Below, one piece after another: positions 33,876 to 45,959 of a DNA stretch of 64,000 nt (positions are counted from its first letter, which is position 1; the number at the start of each line of letters is the position of its first letter). The notes beneath the pieces were generated by a model that did no database searches, was not told the origin of the DNA, and was given only the letters and a program-made list of their open reading frames with translations. The translations under genes and the position numbers were made by a program. Source of the DNA: Neostapfia colusana. Lineage: Eukaryota > Streptophyta > Magnoliopsida > Poales > Poaceae. The stretch spans positions 18,986,368 to 19,050,367 of the forward strand of contig JASWHV010000012.1 in NCBI GenBank assembly GCA_030760725.1, given 5' to 3'.

Positions 33876-36800
33876 TGTAAAAGCCCAAGAAAAGGGACTT
33901 GCAAAAACTTTCATGCACCTCACAACACAACAGTTTTGTTGTGTGTAGATTGTGAAATATTGTGAAGAGCAAGTGGCCCCCATCAAAAGAATGATTAGAG
34001 GGGAAAGCCTTCACCTTCACAATGTAGGGTTTCTACACCTGAACATGAGAGGTTGAGCTCACCCCTAGGATTTGAAAAGTCTTGGGAAGGTTCAGTCCAA
34101 AGCTCATGCAAATTCAACACTTTTTGAGGCACTTTTGGGTTGTTTCAAAAAGAGGCCAATTTGAATGTAAATTCAAATTGCAGCAACTTTCATCACCCAA
34201 ATTCAAAAGTTAGCTCCATATCTATACTCAGCACATTTTTCTGAGTGAACCCACCAATTTTCATCCCCATTGGAGCTCATCTTGTCAAGAGCTAAATTTG
34301 CAAGAATTCAAAACTGATTTTGAATTTCAGTTTGAATATGAAGCAAATTTAACCAAACAAAGTTTGAATTTGAGAATTCAAATTCAAACAAAGACTTGGG
34401 AGCTAAGTCTCCCATTAAATTGTGAGTAGCTGGTGGGATAATTAGCAAAAACAGAAAAGAAATATTAGGGAAAAAGAAGAAAGGGGAGGCCCACATGTCA
34501 GCTGCACACCCGGGTACACAGCGGGTTGCAGCAGCCGGGTCTCGACTTCGCGCGCAAGGAACCGGGCGAGGCGGCGAGCCACCGGGGCGTCGACGTGCCG
34601 CCCCCTGCGCCTGATGCTTCGTGCGGGTAACACCTCAGTGAAGAAAACCAAATACTCCACTCGCCTTCTCCCCGTTTTTCCCCCGAGAGCAGCCGCACCA
34701 GGCCATAAAAACGATCGCCGCCGTCCACTCTTCGCGCCCGCACGTAGAGCAGTACCTCTAGGACCTCGCACAACCACTGGTGATCGTGACGGAGTGCGCG
34801 GGACGCTGCTGAACCTCACCGAGCTACCCAGCCGATCCCTCACCCTCTGTGTGTGGCGCACAGCACCAACCATCCTCAGAAATTTCAGTTTGTGCCGCCG
34901 CCGGGCCTCCTCGACGTTCCGGAGATACAGAGCCCATCACACCCCGGGTTACATAGCAAAAAGGTGCGCCTACTCTTTCTCTTCACGCTGCCGAAAGCCC
35001 CAGTCCATCCCTCCATGGGAGCCGCGGGAATTTGTGAAACACCGAGGACATGTCCATAGGTCAGGGGGGGTTGATCTTCCAAAATTCACGACCCAGGTGT
35101 GTTCTTTAGCCATTCTAGTCCTAGGATAGGCCACAGACCTCGGTGCGAGTCGCCGAGGCTGAAAAGAACTAGAATTTGTGGAGCCTCCACGGTGCTATTC
35201 AAGTTTTACTCTCTGCCGCCGGTTTTCAACCAAGGGCGCACGGTGACATGGGGTTTGGAGGAGTTTCCAAGCTCTTTGGCATACGGGACGTTCTTTGCCA
35301 TGAGCCACTGATGCTCTAGGGCGAGAGAGACGGGAAAGTAAGCCAGCAGAGAGGATGGCCGATGTCGCCGGACTCGGTCCGAGGACGCCGTCCGTCGCCA
35401 GCCTTCTGTGGGCCGTTAGGGCTCACGATGACCTCGGAAACGGGTTTCCCGACCCTCAAAACCCCTAGGCGGCGAGAGCCAGGCCGGAAGATCGCTTAGG
35501 AAGGAGGGACCGAGGGGGGGAGGAAGAACACCGGCGAGAGAGGCGCGCGCGGGAAGAGGGAAGCGGGAGGTTGAAGACGAAGCGCCGACCCCACCTGTCA
35601 GCCACTCGGCGGTAGAGCTGAGATCTTCTGTGGCTGCCGATCTTTTTGTGACTACACCAGGGGAAACCCAGTAACCCTGTGTGTTCTCGTTTCTCACTGG
35701 CTGCGATTTAAAGAGTGGGCCCGGGTTCTTTTCCAATAGTAAAACAATTCCAGTTTCCACTCAAACTTTAGAAATCCATAACTTCTGCTAGGAAGCTCCA
35801 AATTTAGGGATTCAAATTGGGTTGGAGTCATCTTGCCTAGCTCTGTCCAGATATACAACCCAATTTGTATGAAACCCATTAATTAATTCTGGAAAATTCT
35901 TTAAAGCTTTTCAGCAAAAGAATTTTAGAGGGAGTTTGGTTCATCCAAAAATCCCCAAATTTTGCCAGAATGTTCTTTAGGACATTAGTAAACCCCTGTA
36001 AAAGTTTCAGACCATTTGGAGTCGATTTGGTCAGAGCAATTCAAATTGGAAAGTGCTGTGTTTATTTGAATGCAGAAACATTTTCAGAGAATTTCCAAAA
36101 CTTGGAAATTCAATTCTGGGCAAACCTTGACTCCAAAAATGCTAGGAAAATTCATGCAAACTCTATGAGCTAGAATAGAAATTGTAGTTCATTAAGTTGA
36201 GCATGAACAGGGGTATTACCTCAGAATTAATTCTTCCTTGCTGATTTGCCAAGAGAATTATTCTGGGCAAACCACTCCAGGAAAAGTGCTAATGTTTGGT
36301 CCAGAGAGTTTTCTTGTGACAAGGAACTCACACAAAAATTCTCAGCTCCATTGGAGCTCTAGATCACCCCTGTCCTGTTTACCCACTTAAGGGATTAAAA
36401 TGGAAAAGGGGAAAACCACTTAGCATTTAACCATGTGATTAAGTCCAAGCCAAACCACCAACACCAGTTCATATTTAAATTCTTAAACAAAGTTCCAGGT
36501 GTTAGAGGCTGATTACTAGAACCAATAGTAGAAGTTTTACTCTAAAACTCACATTTGCATCTAAATTAACATATAGTATTTCATTAACGTGTAGCCGTTG
36601 AAGAAGAGACTCCGGAAGTGCTGGACTTCCTCCTTCCGGACGAAGAACTAACTCCTGACCAGCAGCAACAAGGCAAGCCCCGGTTTGCATTAACCCTTTT
36701 ATAAATCTTACTTTGTTTACATGTGTCATATGAAGTATGTATGTGCATTAGGTCTAGGGTGAATGAAACCCCACTTGCATAACCAAAGGTTCCTAAAAGA

Positions 36801-38055
36801 GTGAGGGTAGTGTCAAGGACCTCGAGTAGACAGGCTATGCTTAATGAGTCATAGGACTTCGGTACAAGTCGAGTAGTTGGAATCTACTCGCGAGATAGGA
36901 TGGGGACACACGGGTTCGGTTGAGTGATGTGAGATCACTTTAGTAATGAAAATGAGACTAGGCAGGGGCTAGGGCGCAGCAAGAGAGAGTCTTGTGTGCG
37001 CAGCCCTGTCCGTGTCGATTGAGGACCGATCCGTGTGCGGCCCTGCTGAACAAGTATTGAACGTACCGAAGGCATATCGGATATATGGGCCCCGATAAAC
37101 CGATGTAGCCTAAACCTCCGGGCGTCGAGGCATAGCACACCGATTTATAGGTGTAGGTTGAGGGCAGCAAGGTGGAAATCTGCCAACGGGCATAGAGAGA
37201 TGCTCCGTGTGGGGAACCTCCTGCTCGTTTCGGTGCGACCGGTTCGACGTTTGGGCTGTTGGGTGAAAGGTTGTCCCGTACGACATCGAGTGAGCGTGCT
37301 GTGCAGCTCCACGGGTGGGCGTACGTGACGTGCTCTTTGGGTTTTCCCTGCAGGTGTATATCGAGTCGATTCGCCGTCCCTCGCGGTGACGAGTACTGCT
37401 TGTTCACTGCGTCGTAACGTAGACTAATGGATGAAATATGTTGATTCAATGATGCTGATTGATATAATTGTATTGCTACATGTGTGCCACCAAATACTGC
37501 TTACTAAATTTCAGATTTCATGAACTGTTAACTTGTTGCTAAAAGATGAACTAAGGATGAACTTGTAGGCGTGTCGTTTTGCTGAAATGTTAATATCCTA
37601 TGTCCATTGTACACCTCATGTAGAGTTTCATGCTTAGGTGAGTCGGTTAAGCCTTGCTGAGCCTTTGTGCTCACAGTTGCTGCTTAAGTGTTTTTCAGGT
37701 GAAGAGCCACCCACGGACTCGGAGTACGAGTCCACCGGCGAGGGTTACCCTCCGTCGGGGACCACGGCTGAGTGGGAGCCGTACACGCCGCGCTGAGCTG
37801 AGGCGTGCAGCTAGTGTGGGTTGCCCTAGGGCTGGGCAACCGACTTTTGCTAAATAGGCAGGCGTGAGTTGTATAGTGTAGTCTTCCGCTGTGTAATAGA
37901 ACAATAATTGTAACTGAAGTTTGTACTTGTTTGTACAGTTTCAGCTGTCTTTCCCATGTAATATATATTGTGTTCTTATGACGTGTGCTGTCGGGTGTCG
38001 CATCGCGCGGCACCACCCTCTGCGATCCTGGATGAGCGGATTCCGGTCCGCCACA
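33876..38055 (+). repeat. 3' LTR of element B (4180 bp)
   Basis: Same length as the 5' LTR, and the same content wherever compared. Ends GCCACA, followed by TSD ACATC (38056-38060). Confidence 0.95.
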
Positions 38056-38060
38056 ACATC
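38056..38060. repeat. Right target-site duplication of B (ACATC)
   Basis: Exact copy of 23264-23268. Confidence 0.92.
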
Positions 38061-38842
38061 CACGAAGTCTTTTTTTATGTTTCACCTCGACTATACCAAA
38101 TTCATTTTGTCATGTTCACTTGTTATTATCAAACCAATCGCAATGGAAAAGGTAACTCTAAGATCTTTGAACTACCAAATTTGAACTCCACAATGTTTTA
38201 AATAATCTATAGTAGTTAGTTTCCTGCCACTGTGCATCACATGCTGTAGTTGCAACCCCACTATTTTTCGTGACTGCTAGGAGATGTTTTGCTTCAAATT
38301 TGGCCGAACAAATTCGGAACTCTTTTACGTCATAATGACCAAAACTCCTTGTTATGGTACCTTGAGAAAGTTATTGTAGGTTCTCATTAACATTAGCATC
38401 AACCATGCACTACCAATTTAAGAAAATATTAGTTATACTAATCAAATTAACTTCACAAGGATAAAAGTAACATGTAATAAGAGAATGTTACATGCTTTCA
38501 AAACTAACTGACAAAGTTAGGCTCCCCATGAAGGCAATCATGACACATTTTATAGAATTGTTTGCTTGTTGGTTGACGTGTGGACTTTCAAAATTGTTAG
38601 TCGAACTCGCTACATAATGCAAAATATGAGTGCATTAGAACCCTTGATCATGAAAAAATGAGAAAAACTGAGAAAAACACTTACAGAAAATATTGATTCA
38701 TCTCTTCAATGTTTGTGTACATGTACAACATGCATGAATTCCTTTCTTCTTCTGAAACCACATGCCTACTACTACCACCCCTAGCTTTTCCCTTCCACAT
38801 AAAAATACTTAGATTACTAGTAGGAGTTTCTTGATCTATGTG
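38061..38842 (-). pseudogene. CACTA-1 TNP2 gene, region between DUF4218 and the B insertion
   Basis: At the left end (38061-38200) the minus strand reads ILELPFPLRLV followed by stops, resembling the start of DUF4216 (ILELxYxxLxVVLFxCDW). The rest (about 38200-38840) is AT-rich with no continuous frame, and probably contains decayed intron and linker sequence. Confidence 0.5.
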
Positions 38843-39345
38843 TTACCGTATTGTAGAAGCATCCACATTTTGTTCCTTTGCAAAGAATGTACTTGAGAAG
38901 TATGCTACTTCTTTCAGAGCAAATGCTTCTACAGTACACTCTTCTACTCTTGCTTTATTCAAAACCATTGCTCTAAGTTTCTTTAGTGTCCTTTCAATGT
39001 GGTACATCCACCGATATTGCGCAGGCCCACAAACCTTAGCTTCATAAGACAAATGCACAAGGAGATGTTGCATTACATTCATAAAACTTAGAGGGAATAC
39101 CTTCTCCATTTTGCATATGAGTGAAGGTATTTCTTTCTCTAATTTTCCATTATTTGAACTGTAATTTCTTTAGCACATAATTGTCTATAAAAAATAAGTT
39201 CCACAAGTACTCTCCGCACATCCTGATGCACATATCCACGAAACATTAGTGGGAGAAGTATTTCCATAATTATATGATGATCATGGCTTTTAAGATTATT
39301 TAGTATCAAATTTTCAAAATTTGTCGTGCGCCTCAACCCAGCACA
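38843..39345 (-). pseudogene. CACTA-1 TNP2 gene, DUF4218-like domain
   Basis: Minus-strand frames give LNNLKSHDHHIIMEILLPL (39336 downwards) and then MEKVFPLSFMNVMQHLLVHL, GPAQYRWMYHIERTLKKL and EECTVEAFALKEVAYFSS (39109-38843). This is an unmistakable DUF4218 pattern, a domain that follows the catalytic TNP2 domain in plant CACTA transposases. The domain is split between two frames and ends in decay, so the gene is dead. Confidence 0.85.
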
Positions 39346-39384
39346 GTAACCATCAGGAAACTTTAGTTATTATAACCACCTCAG

Positions 39385-40136
39385 AACTTCTTTTTTTCAC
39401 TAACTATATGGCAAAACAAAGCACGTGGCATCTTGTGTTTTCCACTACCATTCTGTCTGACTTCTAGAGTAAGACAATTACAAATCTCTGCTAAATCTTT
39501 TCAACCCTTCATATTATCTTGTCTTTTCGAAATTGAAACATGTGCTAATTATGCTTTCGGCTATATTGCGTTCCTGGTGAATCACAATAATGTTGTGCAG
39601 CAATAACAATAATTTAACATAAGAGAGATCCCATAAGCCACATATATCAGTTCAATTGTGCTCGTGACCAAAACCAACAAACCGATCATCTATAGGGACA
39701 AGTTGACTGGGCCATGCAGTAATCTCAGCACTAGCCAAATGTTTTGGTGGACTCTTTGTTACAATAATATATTTCCGTAGTGTATTGACTTGCCTCCAAA
39801 ATGGGTGATTTGCTGGTTAAAAGTGTCGGTGGCAACAAAAAACACACTTTGCCTATGAGTAAGTCTAAAACACTCAGAGTCAACCCATAAATTGGACAAC
39901 AAAGTTTACCATGTATGTTCCATCCCCAAACAACCTCGTATGCAGGAAAATCATGGATCGACCAAAAGTATGCTGCTTGCAAGTTAAATTTCTATTTTTT
40001 GTAGCTATCATACGCTTCTACTTTAATCTACAATTCTTTTAACTCCTCAGTCAATGGTTGAAGAAATACCCCCAAACATTTTCCAAGATGTTTATGACCG
40101 GGAATGATTAAAGACAAGGACATGTATTCATATTTC
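39385..40136 (-). pseudogene. CACTA-1 TNP2-like transposase domain, truncated
   Basis: From the right edge the minus strand reads KYEYMSLSLIIPGHKHLGK, then LQPLTEELKELW, then MQAAYFWSIHDFPAYEVVWG and CCPIYG (39982 downwards). This matches the TNP2 transposase pattern (LIIPGPKxPGxxxDVFLxPLIDEL...LxTINDFPAYxxLSGWxxxGxxxCPxC). Coding similarity runs right up to 40136, where the CACTA-2 terminus begins. The remainder is broken by stops. The N-terminal part is not in the window or lies beyond the later insertions. Confidence 0.85.
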
Positions 40137-40599
40137 CACTACACGAAAAAAACACGATTTATGACATCCAAGTTAATTTACGACGGACTTAGGGTTAGCC
40201 GTCGTAAACAACGTATTTACGACGGCTACTTCCGGCCGTCATAAGTTAGCCTCAATTTACGATGGCTAACTCTAAGGCTGTCGTAATTAATGTGGACGTC
40301 GTAAATACCACCTTATTTACGACGGCAAGGGGTCGAGCGTCGTAAATAATGGATATATACCCGCCCGGGCTGGGGTCGGCGCAAGCATTCATAGCCGCGC
40401 CGACCCTGTCAGTCGCCGCCCCCGCGCGCGGCCGCCGCCGGCCTCCCCCACCCGGAGCCGTCTAGGCCTCCCCCGGCGCCGCCCCGGCATCCCCCGGCCC
40501 GCGCTGACCCTGTCCGCTGCCGCCCAGGCCTCCCCCGCCCTCACGCACAGCCGCCCGGCACCGCCGTGGCCTTCCCCGGCCCACGCCGAGTTGCCTCCG
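40137..40599. mobile_element. CACTA-2: left terminus of a second CACTA transposon
   Basis: It starts with CACTACACGAAAAAAACACG, the usual CACTA-type terminal inverted repeat, followed by a dense subterminal repeat array and then a very GC-rich stretch (40365-40599). It inserted in the TNP2 exon of CACTA-1; the 3-bp TSD would be TTC (40134-40136). Element D cuts it at 40600 and its other end is outside the window. The GC-rich part has no convincing frame of its own. Confidence 0.7.
40176..40350. repeat. Subterminal repeats of CACTA-2 (TTACGACGG motif)
   Basis: About nine copies of the motif TTTACGACGGC or its inverse GCCGTCGTAAA, some with one mismatch, in both orientations within 175 bp. Such arrays bind the accessory transposase protein in En/Spm-type elements. 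Confidence 0.8.
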
Positions 40600-42481
40600 T
40601 GTAACGCCCTCAATTCTGTGGAAAACCACGGAACCAAGAACTAATGCATATGTGTGCCCAGGATGTTCATCACACATATACATATATTCTACAAACTGAA
40701 TTCAGAATATATACATAACCACGAATAACAGAGTTTATTACAATGTCTCATGAGTCTTGGACTCATGCTTACAGCGGAAGTCTTATTTTTATGCAGCGGA
40801 AGTCTTTATTCTAATGCAGAAGCGATTTAACTAGTGCGGAAGAAAATCTAAGCAGAAGTGGCTCCATCTCTACTCCCTCCATAGGCAAGGTTGAGAACAG
40901 ATCACACGCCGTAATGCTCCACTTGGTCTTCATAGTAGGCTTCTCCTGCCGCTGATGATGAAATAATAATGCAAGTTTGAGTACAATGATGTACTCAGGA
41001 AGTGCGGGAAAACACATGATATGCAGCTCATAAACAAGGTAGGTATAAAAAGGCTTATTGCAGAAAAGCAGATTTATAAAACCATGATAAAACAGCAACT
41101 TAACTTTAGATGAATGTAATCCCAGCATGTATTAAATTACCAACATACCTTCATCGCTTTCCATGTTCAACCCGAACATTAACCAACTTCATTCTTACTC
41201 ACGAATACCTCCTCGTATTCGCTACCATCTCACGAATACCTTCCCATATTCGCTACCATCTTATCTCATAAATAACTTTGTCTCACACCGAGACCAATCT
41301 TGTCGCCATGACTCAACAGTCATGCAACCATCTTATCACCCGGACTCAACAGTCCCAACAACCATACCAAAACCAATAACCATAACTAAGAACCTTCCCA
41401 ATAACCATCCCAACTAATCATGGCAGTTTAGCCAAGTGCTCCTGACCGTAAGCTCGGCTATCATGATAGTTTTAGACTCTGTAGAGTTTGCACCTCTTTA
41501 CCCACAAGTTTGTGATTTCGTCACCCGTCGGCGACTGCAGAACCTCCATTATACCAGTACACAACCGTCGGTGTATGGTCAAGAGATCACAAAATAGCCT
41601 TTACAAAGGGGTTACTAGATGTATGGACTCACTAAGGTTTCATCGGCAGGCTAGAATCTCCAATTCTCCCACCCACGGGCCCCTCTTGTGCCATGCAGTT
41701 CCCAGGGCAGTCCTCACTCGACTCCCATTCCCCGCGCCTTCCAAAGTCCATAACACTCTAGCAACTTACCTAATTACTCAGCTAAGCCGCACCCATACTT
41801 GGCCTTGTGGTGGCACTGTTATCCTGGCATGTGGATGCATGAACCAGTCCTTAGATCTACGGCAAGTAAACCACCATCTCATGCTACCTCATTCACAAAC
41901 CTAGGCTTGCCTAGATCTCTCTCCGATCCATGTTCATTAACATCATCAGTTTCTCATTATCATTACGAGTGCAGTTAGCTAGACACATCTATCTCGCTTC
42001 CCAATCCAATAGACTCTGCGAAGCATAAAGCAAAAACCATACCCGACTCATAACTTCCCTGGCGACAAGGGTGGTTTAACCAAAGCTAATAAACTCCTAT
42101 AAAAGGGTTTCCCATCATATTTTGACTCAACACACACACACCTTTTCGCAAAACAAAACAGTTTCACCCAAAACATAGGATCAATATGGTCAAGGACCAC
42201 TTGCCTTGTTCTGTGGTTCCGGTTGTTCTTGAATCTCAAAACCTTGTTGCTGCAGTTCGTCGTAGACAGTTCCCTGAGCTTGTCCTGCTATGTAGGATCA
42301 TGTGCATACAAGATTCACAGCAATCAATATCATGCACAAACCTTAAACTAGATGTGATGATGCACATGCATGCTATCCTATGATTAGTTTTATTAGATTG
42401 GTTTGTACGTGTTCTTGCATGGCTTGCATGGACAGAGGTGTTCGGATCAAAGGTGGATGTGGCGATGATCTTGTCTTTATA
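40600..42481 (-). repeat. 3' LTR of D, distal part (R/U5 side)
   Basis: Begins on the + strand with TGTAACGCCCTCAATTC. Matches 61171-63059 except for scattered changes. The last five bases (TTATA, 42477-42481) are the left target duplication of C, altered by one base from TTAGA. Confidence 0.9.
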
Positions 42482-45400
42482 TGTCACACCCGGTTTTTCC
42501 GAAGAACAACCAAGTGAATATCACATGTATGCCAGGATCATTTTCTCATACATGTGATGACAAATAGTGAAGCATCATTTATTACAAGCCATGTGTCGAA
42601 TATAAATAAGTCTTACATTGCAAATGTCTCAATGGACACTAATGCTTCATCACAAGTAAATAAACTAGCAGCGGAATATTATTCTTTTAGGGCTCCATCA
42701 CAGGCGTTGCCCGGGGGTCTTCATGAACCTAAAATCCTTCCTCGGGTCCAAAATCTTGGTCATTATACACCACCTCATTATCTTGACCTGAGCAGCAATA
42801 TAAACCAACAAATATGCAAGGTTGAGTACCAATGGTACTCAGCAAGTGTGGGAAAATTATATCATGCATGGCTAGAACAAGGAGAGGTTGAACTCATGGT
42901 TAAAGCACTACGCAATTAATACCTATCACCTTAGCTTATTAAGCACCTACATTACTACACAGGTGAAATGGTCCCAATCTCCCATCCCATCATCATAATC
43001 CAATAACCATAACATTATTTCCAATGTTAAGCTCCCCGCTTAACTTCCAAAACTTCCAAAAACCTTCACTCCTCTAATCATGAATAAGTCCAGGCCGCTC
43101 TTAACCGTGAGCACGGCTGTCAAGACAGTTTTGACTCTGCAGAGTTTGTACCACTGTACCCACAAGTAGTGATTTCATCCCCCGTTGCCGGGTGGACTAA
43201 AAGAACCTCCATTATGCCAGTGGCTACGATCCACATTCACACTTCCCAGGTGTGCAGCCAGGAGATCACTACGAAGCCTTTACAAAGGGATTCCCGACGA
43301 GCGTGGGCCCACTGAGGTTTCACCCCTAACAGCATACAAGAGGCTCCAACCCCGCTGCAGTGGCCCCCTCTTGAGCCTTGCGGTTCATATGGTAGTCCAG
43401 CTGACACCTACTCCCCGCACCATCCAACACACCCATACTACGCCGGGGATACACCTAATTAATTGGCCAAGCTGCCCCATCTCAGCATGTGGTTGGGACT
43501 GTAAAGCCGGGTTACATGCTCCATGAACCGGTCCTTAGGATCCAGGCAAGTACTAAACACAAACCCAAGTCTCGTGCACCCAGCACACAACCAAAACATC
43601 CAACTTGCCTTGATCCCTACCTCTACATAACTCACAATGTCTCATTCAAGAGTATGGTAATATAAACTGATGATTTCATGTCCCAAACATCCCATTCTAA
43701 GCATGGCTAAGCATATGCATGGAAATAAATGACATGACAAAATAAATCCCAACCCAAGTTACAAGGAAACAAGGTAATGCAATTCTAGGGAAACTTCCTA
43801 GCATGGGTTTCATATTTCATTTGACAATGCAAATAATTCTATCTACACATCCTAGCATAGGATCAAAGTGGTCAAGGACACTTGCCTCCTTCTTTCTGCT
43901 CTTGAAATGGGTAGTCCTGATCTTGGAAAGGGTTAACTTGCTCTTGAACAGGTTCTACTTCATACCATCACACATAGCAAAAGAAAAACAACAATCATAA
44001 GACATAGTTTACACTTCTACTTCATACAAACCACACATTCATATTTATAAAAGTTCTTTACCATTATATGTGTTGTGGTTACTTTATGTGTGTTAAGTTG
44101 TGGCTTGCATGCACTTTTAACCATGTATATATGATTCCTACTTTTGTGTCCACATTTATACCTACATACTATTTATATGGGTTTCCAATAAATTTCTTAT
44201 ATTCAACTACTACACCTTTTTACTACCAAGTGTGTATGAAAAGTATTTTTCTTCCCCATATGTGCCTTCATAATTTCTACCAACCCTAAACTGAACCCTT
44301 TGGATTTTAAAAACTCCATTTATCATTTACTAGTTGCTATATTTTCAGATTTATATTCCTATGCATAATTGTGTATTTTATTATGAAATTAGTAATACAC
44401 ATCACCTAAACAGTATAGGTTCTGGTCCTAAATAATTTAATAACATATTTTGACCTTGGCTTCTGATGTATACTATTTCATAATTATTTTCCCTATTTTT
44501 CTATAGCTATTCTTTACTTAAAAATGTGTCCCTATACTAATAAATGTGAATAATAGATGAAACAGATTTATTTCAGCCCAAAAATATATTTTTATCTCAC
44601 TCCAAAGTTTTCTAAGTACTGAGAAAGTTTTTAATTAATTTTGACAATTATGTTTGTCCCCCTTTTTAATTTTTAAACACTAGTTACATATTCAATTTTC
44701 TAAATTAAATACTAAACAGGGCTAAAATAATGAATTCACCCCATTACAGGGTCTATAATATTATTTTCATAATTTCCAGGGGTCTAGCTACACTTATCAG
44801 AGGTGTTTTTCCTAATTTCTATTAAGTCCAGGGGTTAAAACTGATTTTTAAATGAATTTACATGATTTTCTGGAGTTCCAGGGGCTAGATCTGAAGTTTC
44901 CGGGGCTAGCTCTCAATTCCAGAGAACCCCAGGGGGTAGCACGTAAGAATTCCAGTCTTTATAATGTGGGGCTGACGTGGACCGTCCGATTTTAACCGAC
45001 GGCTGAGATTATAACATCGAACCGGTACGCGGGGTTTTAAAGTCTACCGTGCGATTTAAAATAAACGGCGCACAAGCGGCCACGTCGCTCTGATCGAGCG
45101 CGGGCGGCGCTGCCGGCGGCGCACGGCGGCGGGAAGCGGCGATCTCGCCGGAAAGTTTCGGATCCTCGAGAATTCTGCCTAGAACTGTGATCTTATGGCC
45201 TAGATCGGTAGAGGGGAGGTCAGGGATCTCACCTCGGGGGTTTTCTCGAGCTCGGGGGTCCTGGAAAGTGATCGGCGGCGAGGTCCGAGGCAAAACCACG
45301 GCGAAGCTCGTCGGCGCTGGGTTTACACCGTAAGTCTTCGGGTTTTCTGCACCTGCAAAGTTCCCCGGAGGCGGTGGATCAAGACCAGCGAGTTAGATCA

Positions 45401-45914
45401 GAGTTTCCAAGCTTAGATCGGCCAGAATTCACCGGCGAAGTCTCGGTGCTCACCGGAGTGAAAATCGGCGATCGCGTGGGAAAAACCGATCGGGGCTGGG
45501 GTTTTTATAGCCGGGGGAGGGCGGTGGGTCTGTTGCGATCGAGTTTGAGTCATTTGGGACCAGAACTCGGGCTGCGGGACGCGGAAATCCGGTCGGTTGC
45601 GATCGCGCGCGCGGGAGAGAGTCCGGGGTCGCGGGGTTAGGGATGACAGGCGGGTCCCACCCGTCTGTGAGAGACAGCGCGGCGCGCGCGGGGGCGGGCT
45701 GGCGCGGGGAAACTGGGCCGGCTGGCGGGTTTCGGCCCACTGGCCGGTTTTTTCCCGTTTTCTCTTTTTCTTTTTCCATTTCTTTTCTGATTTGAGTTTA
45801 ATTTGAATTCCAGTTTGAATTTGAATTTTTGCAAAACATGCAACACGTCCAAAAATTTTTAAATTCCCCTCTGAACATGGTTTAGAGTTTTGAATCAAAA
45901 TTTGGGGTGTTACA
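42482..45914 (-). repeat. 3' LTR of element C (3433 bp)
   Basis: On the + strand from TGTCACACCCGG to GGGGTGTTACA. In element orientation the promoter (TATA at 45510) lies about 400 bp from the LTR start, so U3 is short and R/U5 is about 3 kb long. The first 900 bp in element orientation are GC-rich and the rest AT-rich. Frames such as 42554-42919 recur in both LTRs because the copies are nearly identical; no domain is recognised. Confidence 0.93.
45502..45510 (-). promoter_or_regulatory. TATA box in the 3' LTR of C
   Basis: Minus strand CTATAAAAA in a GC-rich surrounding (GGCTATAAAAACCCC), about 405 bp from the LTR start. The duplicate is at 54736-54744. Confidence 0.6.
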
Positions 45915-45930
45915 GCTCTACCCCCCTTAA
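45915..45930 (-). promoter_or_regulatory. Polypurine tract of C
   Basis: On the minus strand TTAAGGGGGGTAGAGC directly before the TGTAAC start of the 3' LTR. The conserved AATCTCGAGGACGAGATT motif precedes it (about 45935-45953). Confidence 0.9.
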
Positions 45931-45959
45931 AAGAAATCTCGTCCTCGAGATTGGTGTTT

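Larger units (their letters stand above)
23269..38055 (+). mobile_element. Element B: intact, very young Tekay/Del-type chromovirus
   Basis: All parts are present: 5' LTR 23269-27448, PBS 27452-27463, leader with candidate intron, uninterrupted gag-pol 29277-33809, PPT 33863-33875, 3' LTR 33876-38055, and TSD ACATC on both sides. The LTRs are both 4180 bp, offset by exactly 10607, and every reading frame I compared inside them is identical, so no substitution was seen. With an intact polyprotein this makes it a candidate autonomous element, possibly a source of enzymes for relatives such as A. It interrupts the DUF4216 exon of CACTA-1. Confidence 0.96.

Noticed and set aside
40389..40637. GC-rich frame in CACTA-2 that could be a host gene exon
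   Set aside because: It crosses the D insertion boundary at 40600, has extreme Gly/Arg/Ala composition, and has no domain.
42554..42919. 121-codon frame present twice (also 51798-52163)
   Set aside because: It lies in the two C LTRs; identity reflects recent LTR duplication, and the sense of the element is the opposite strand.
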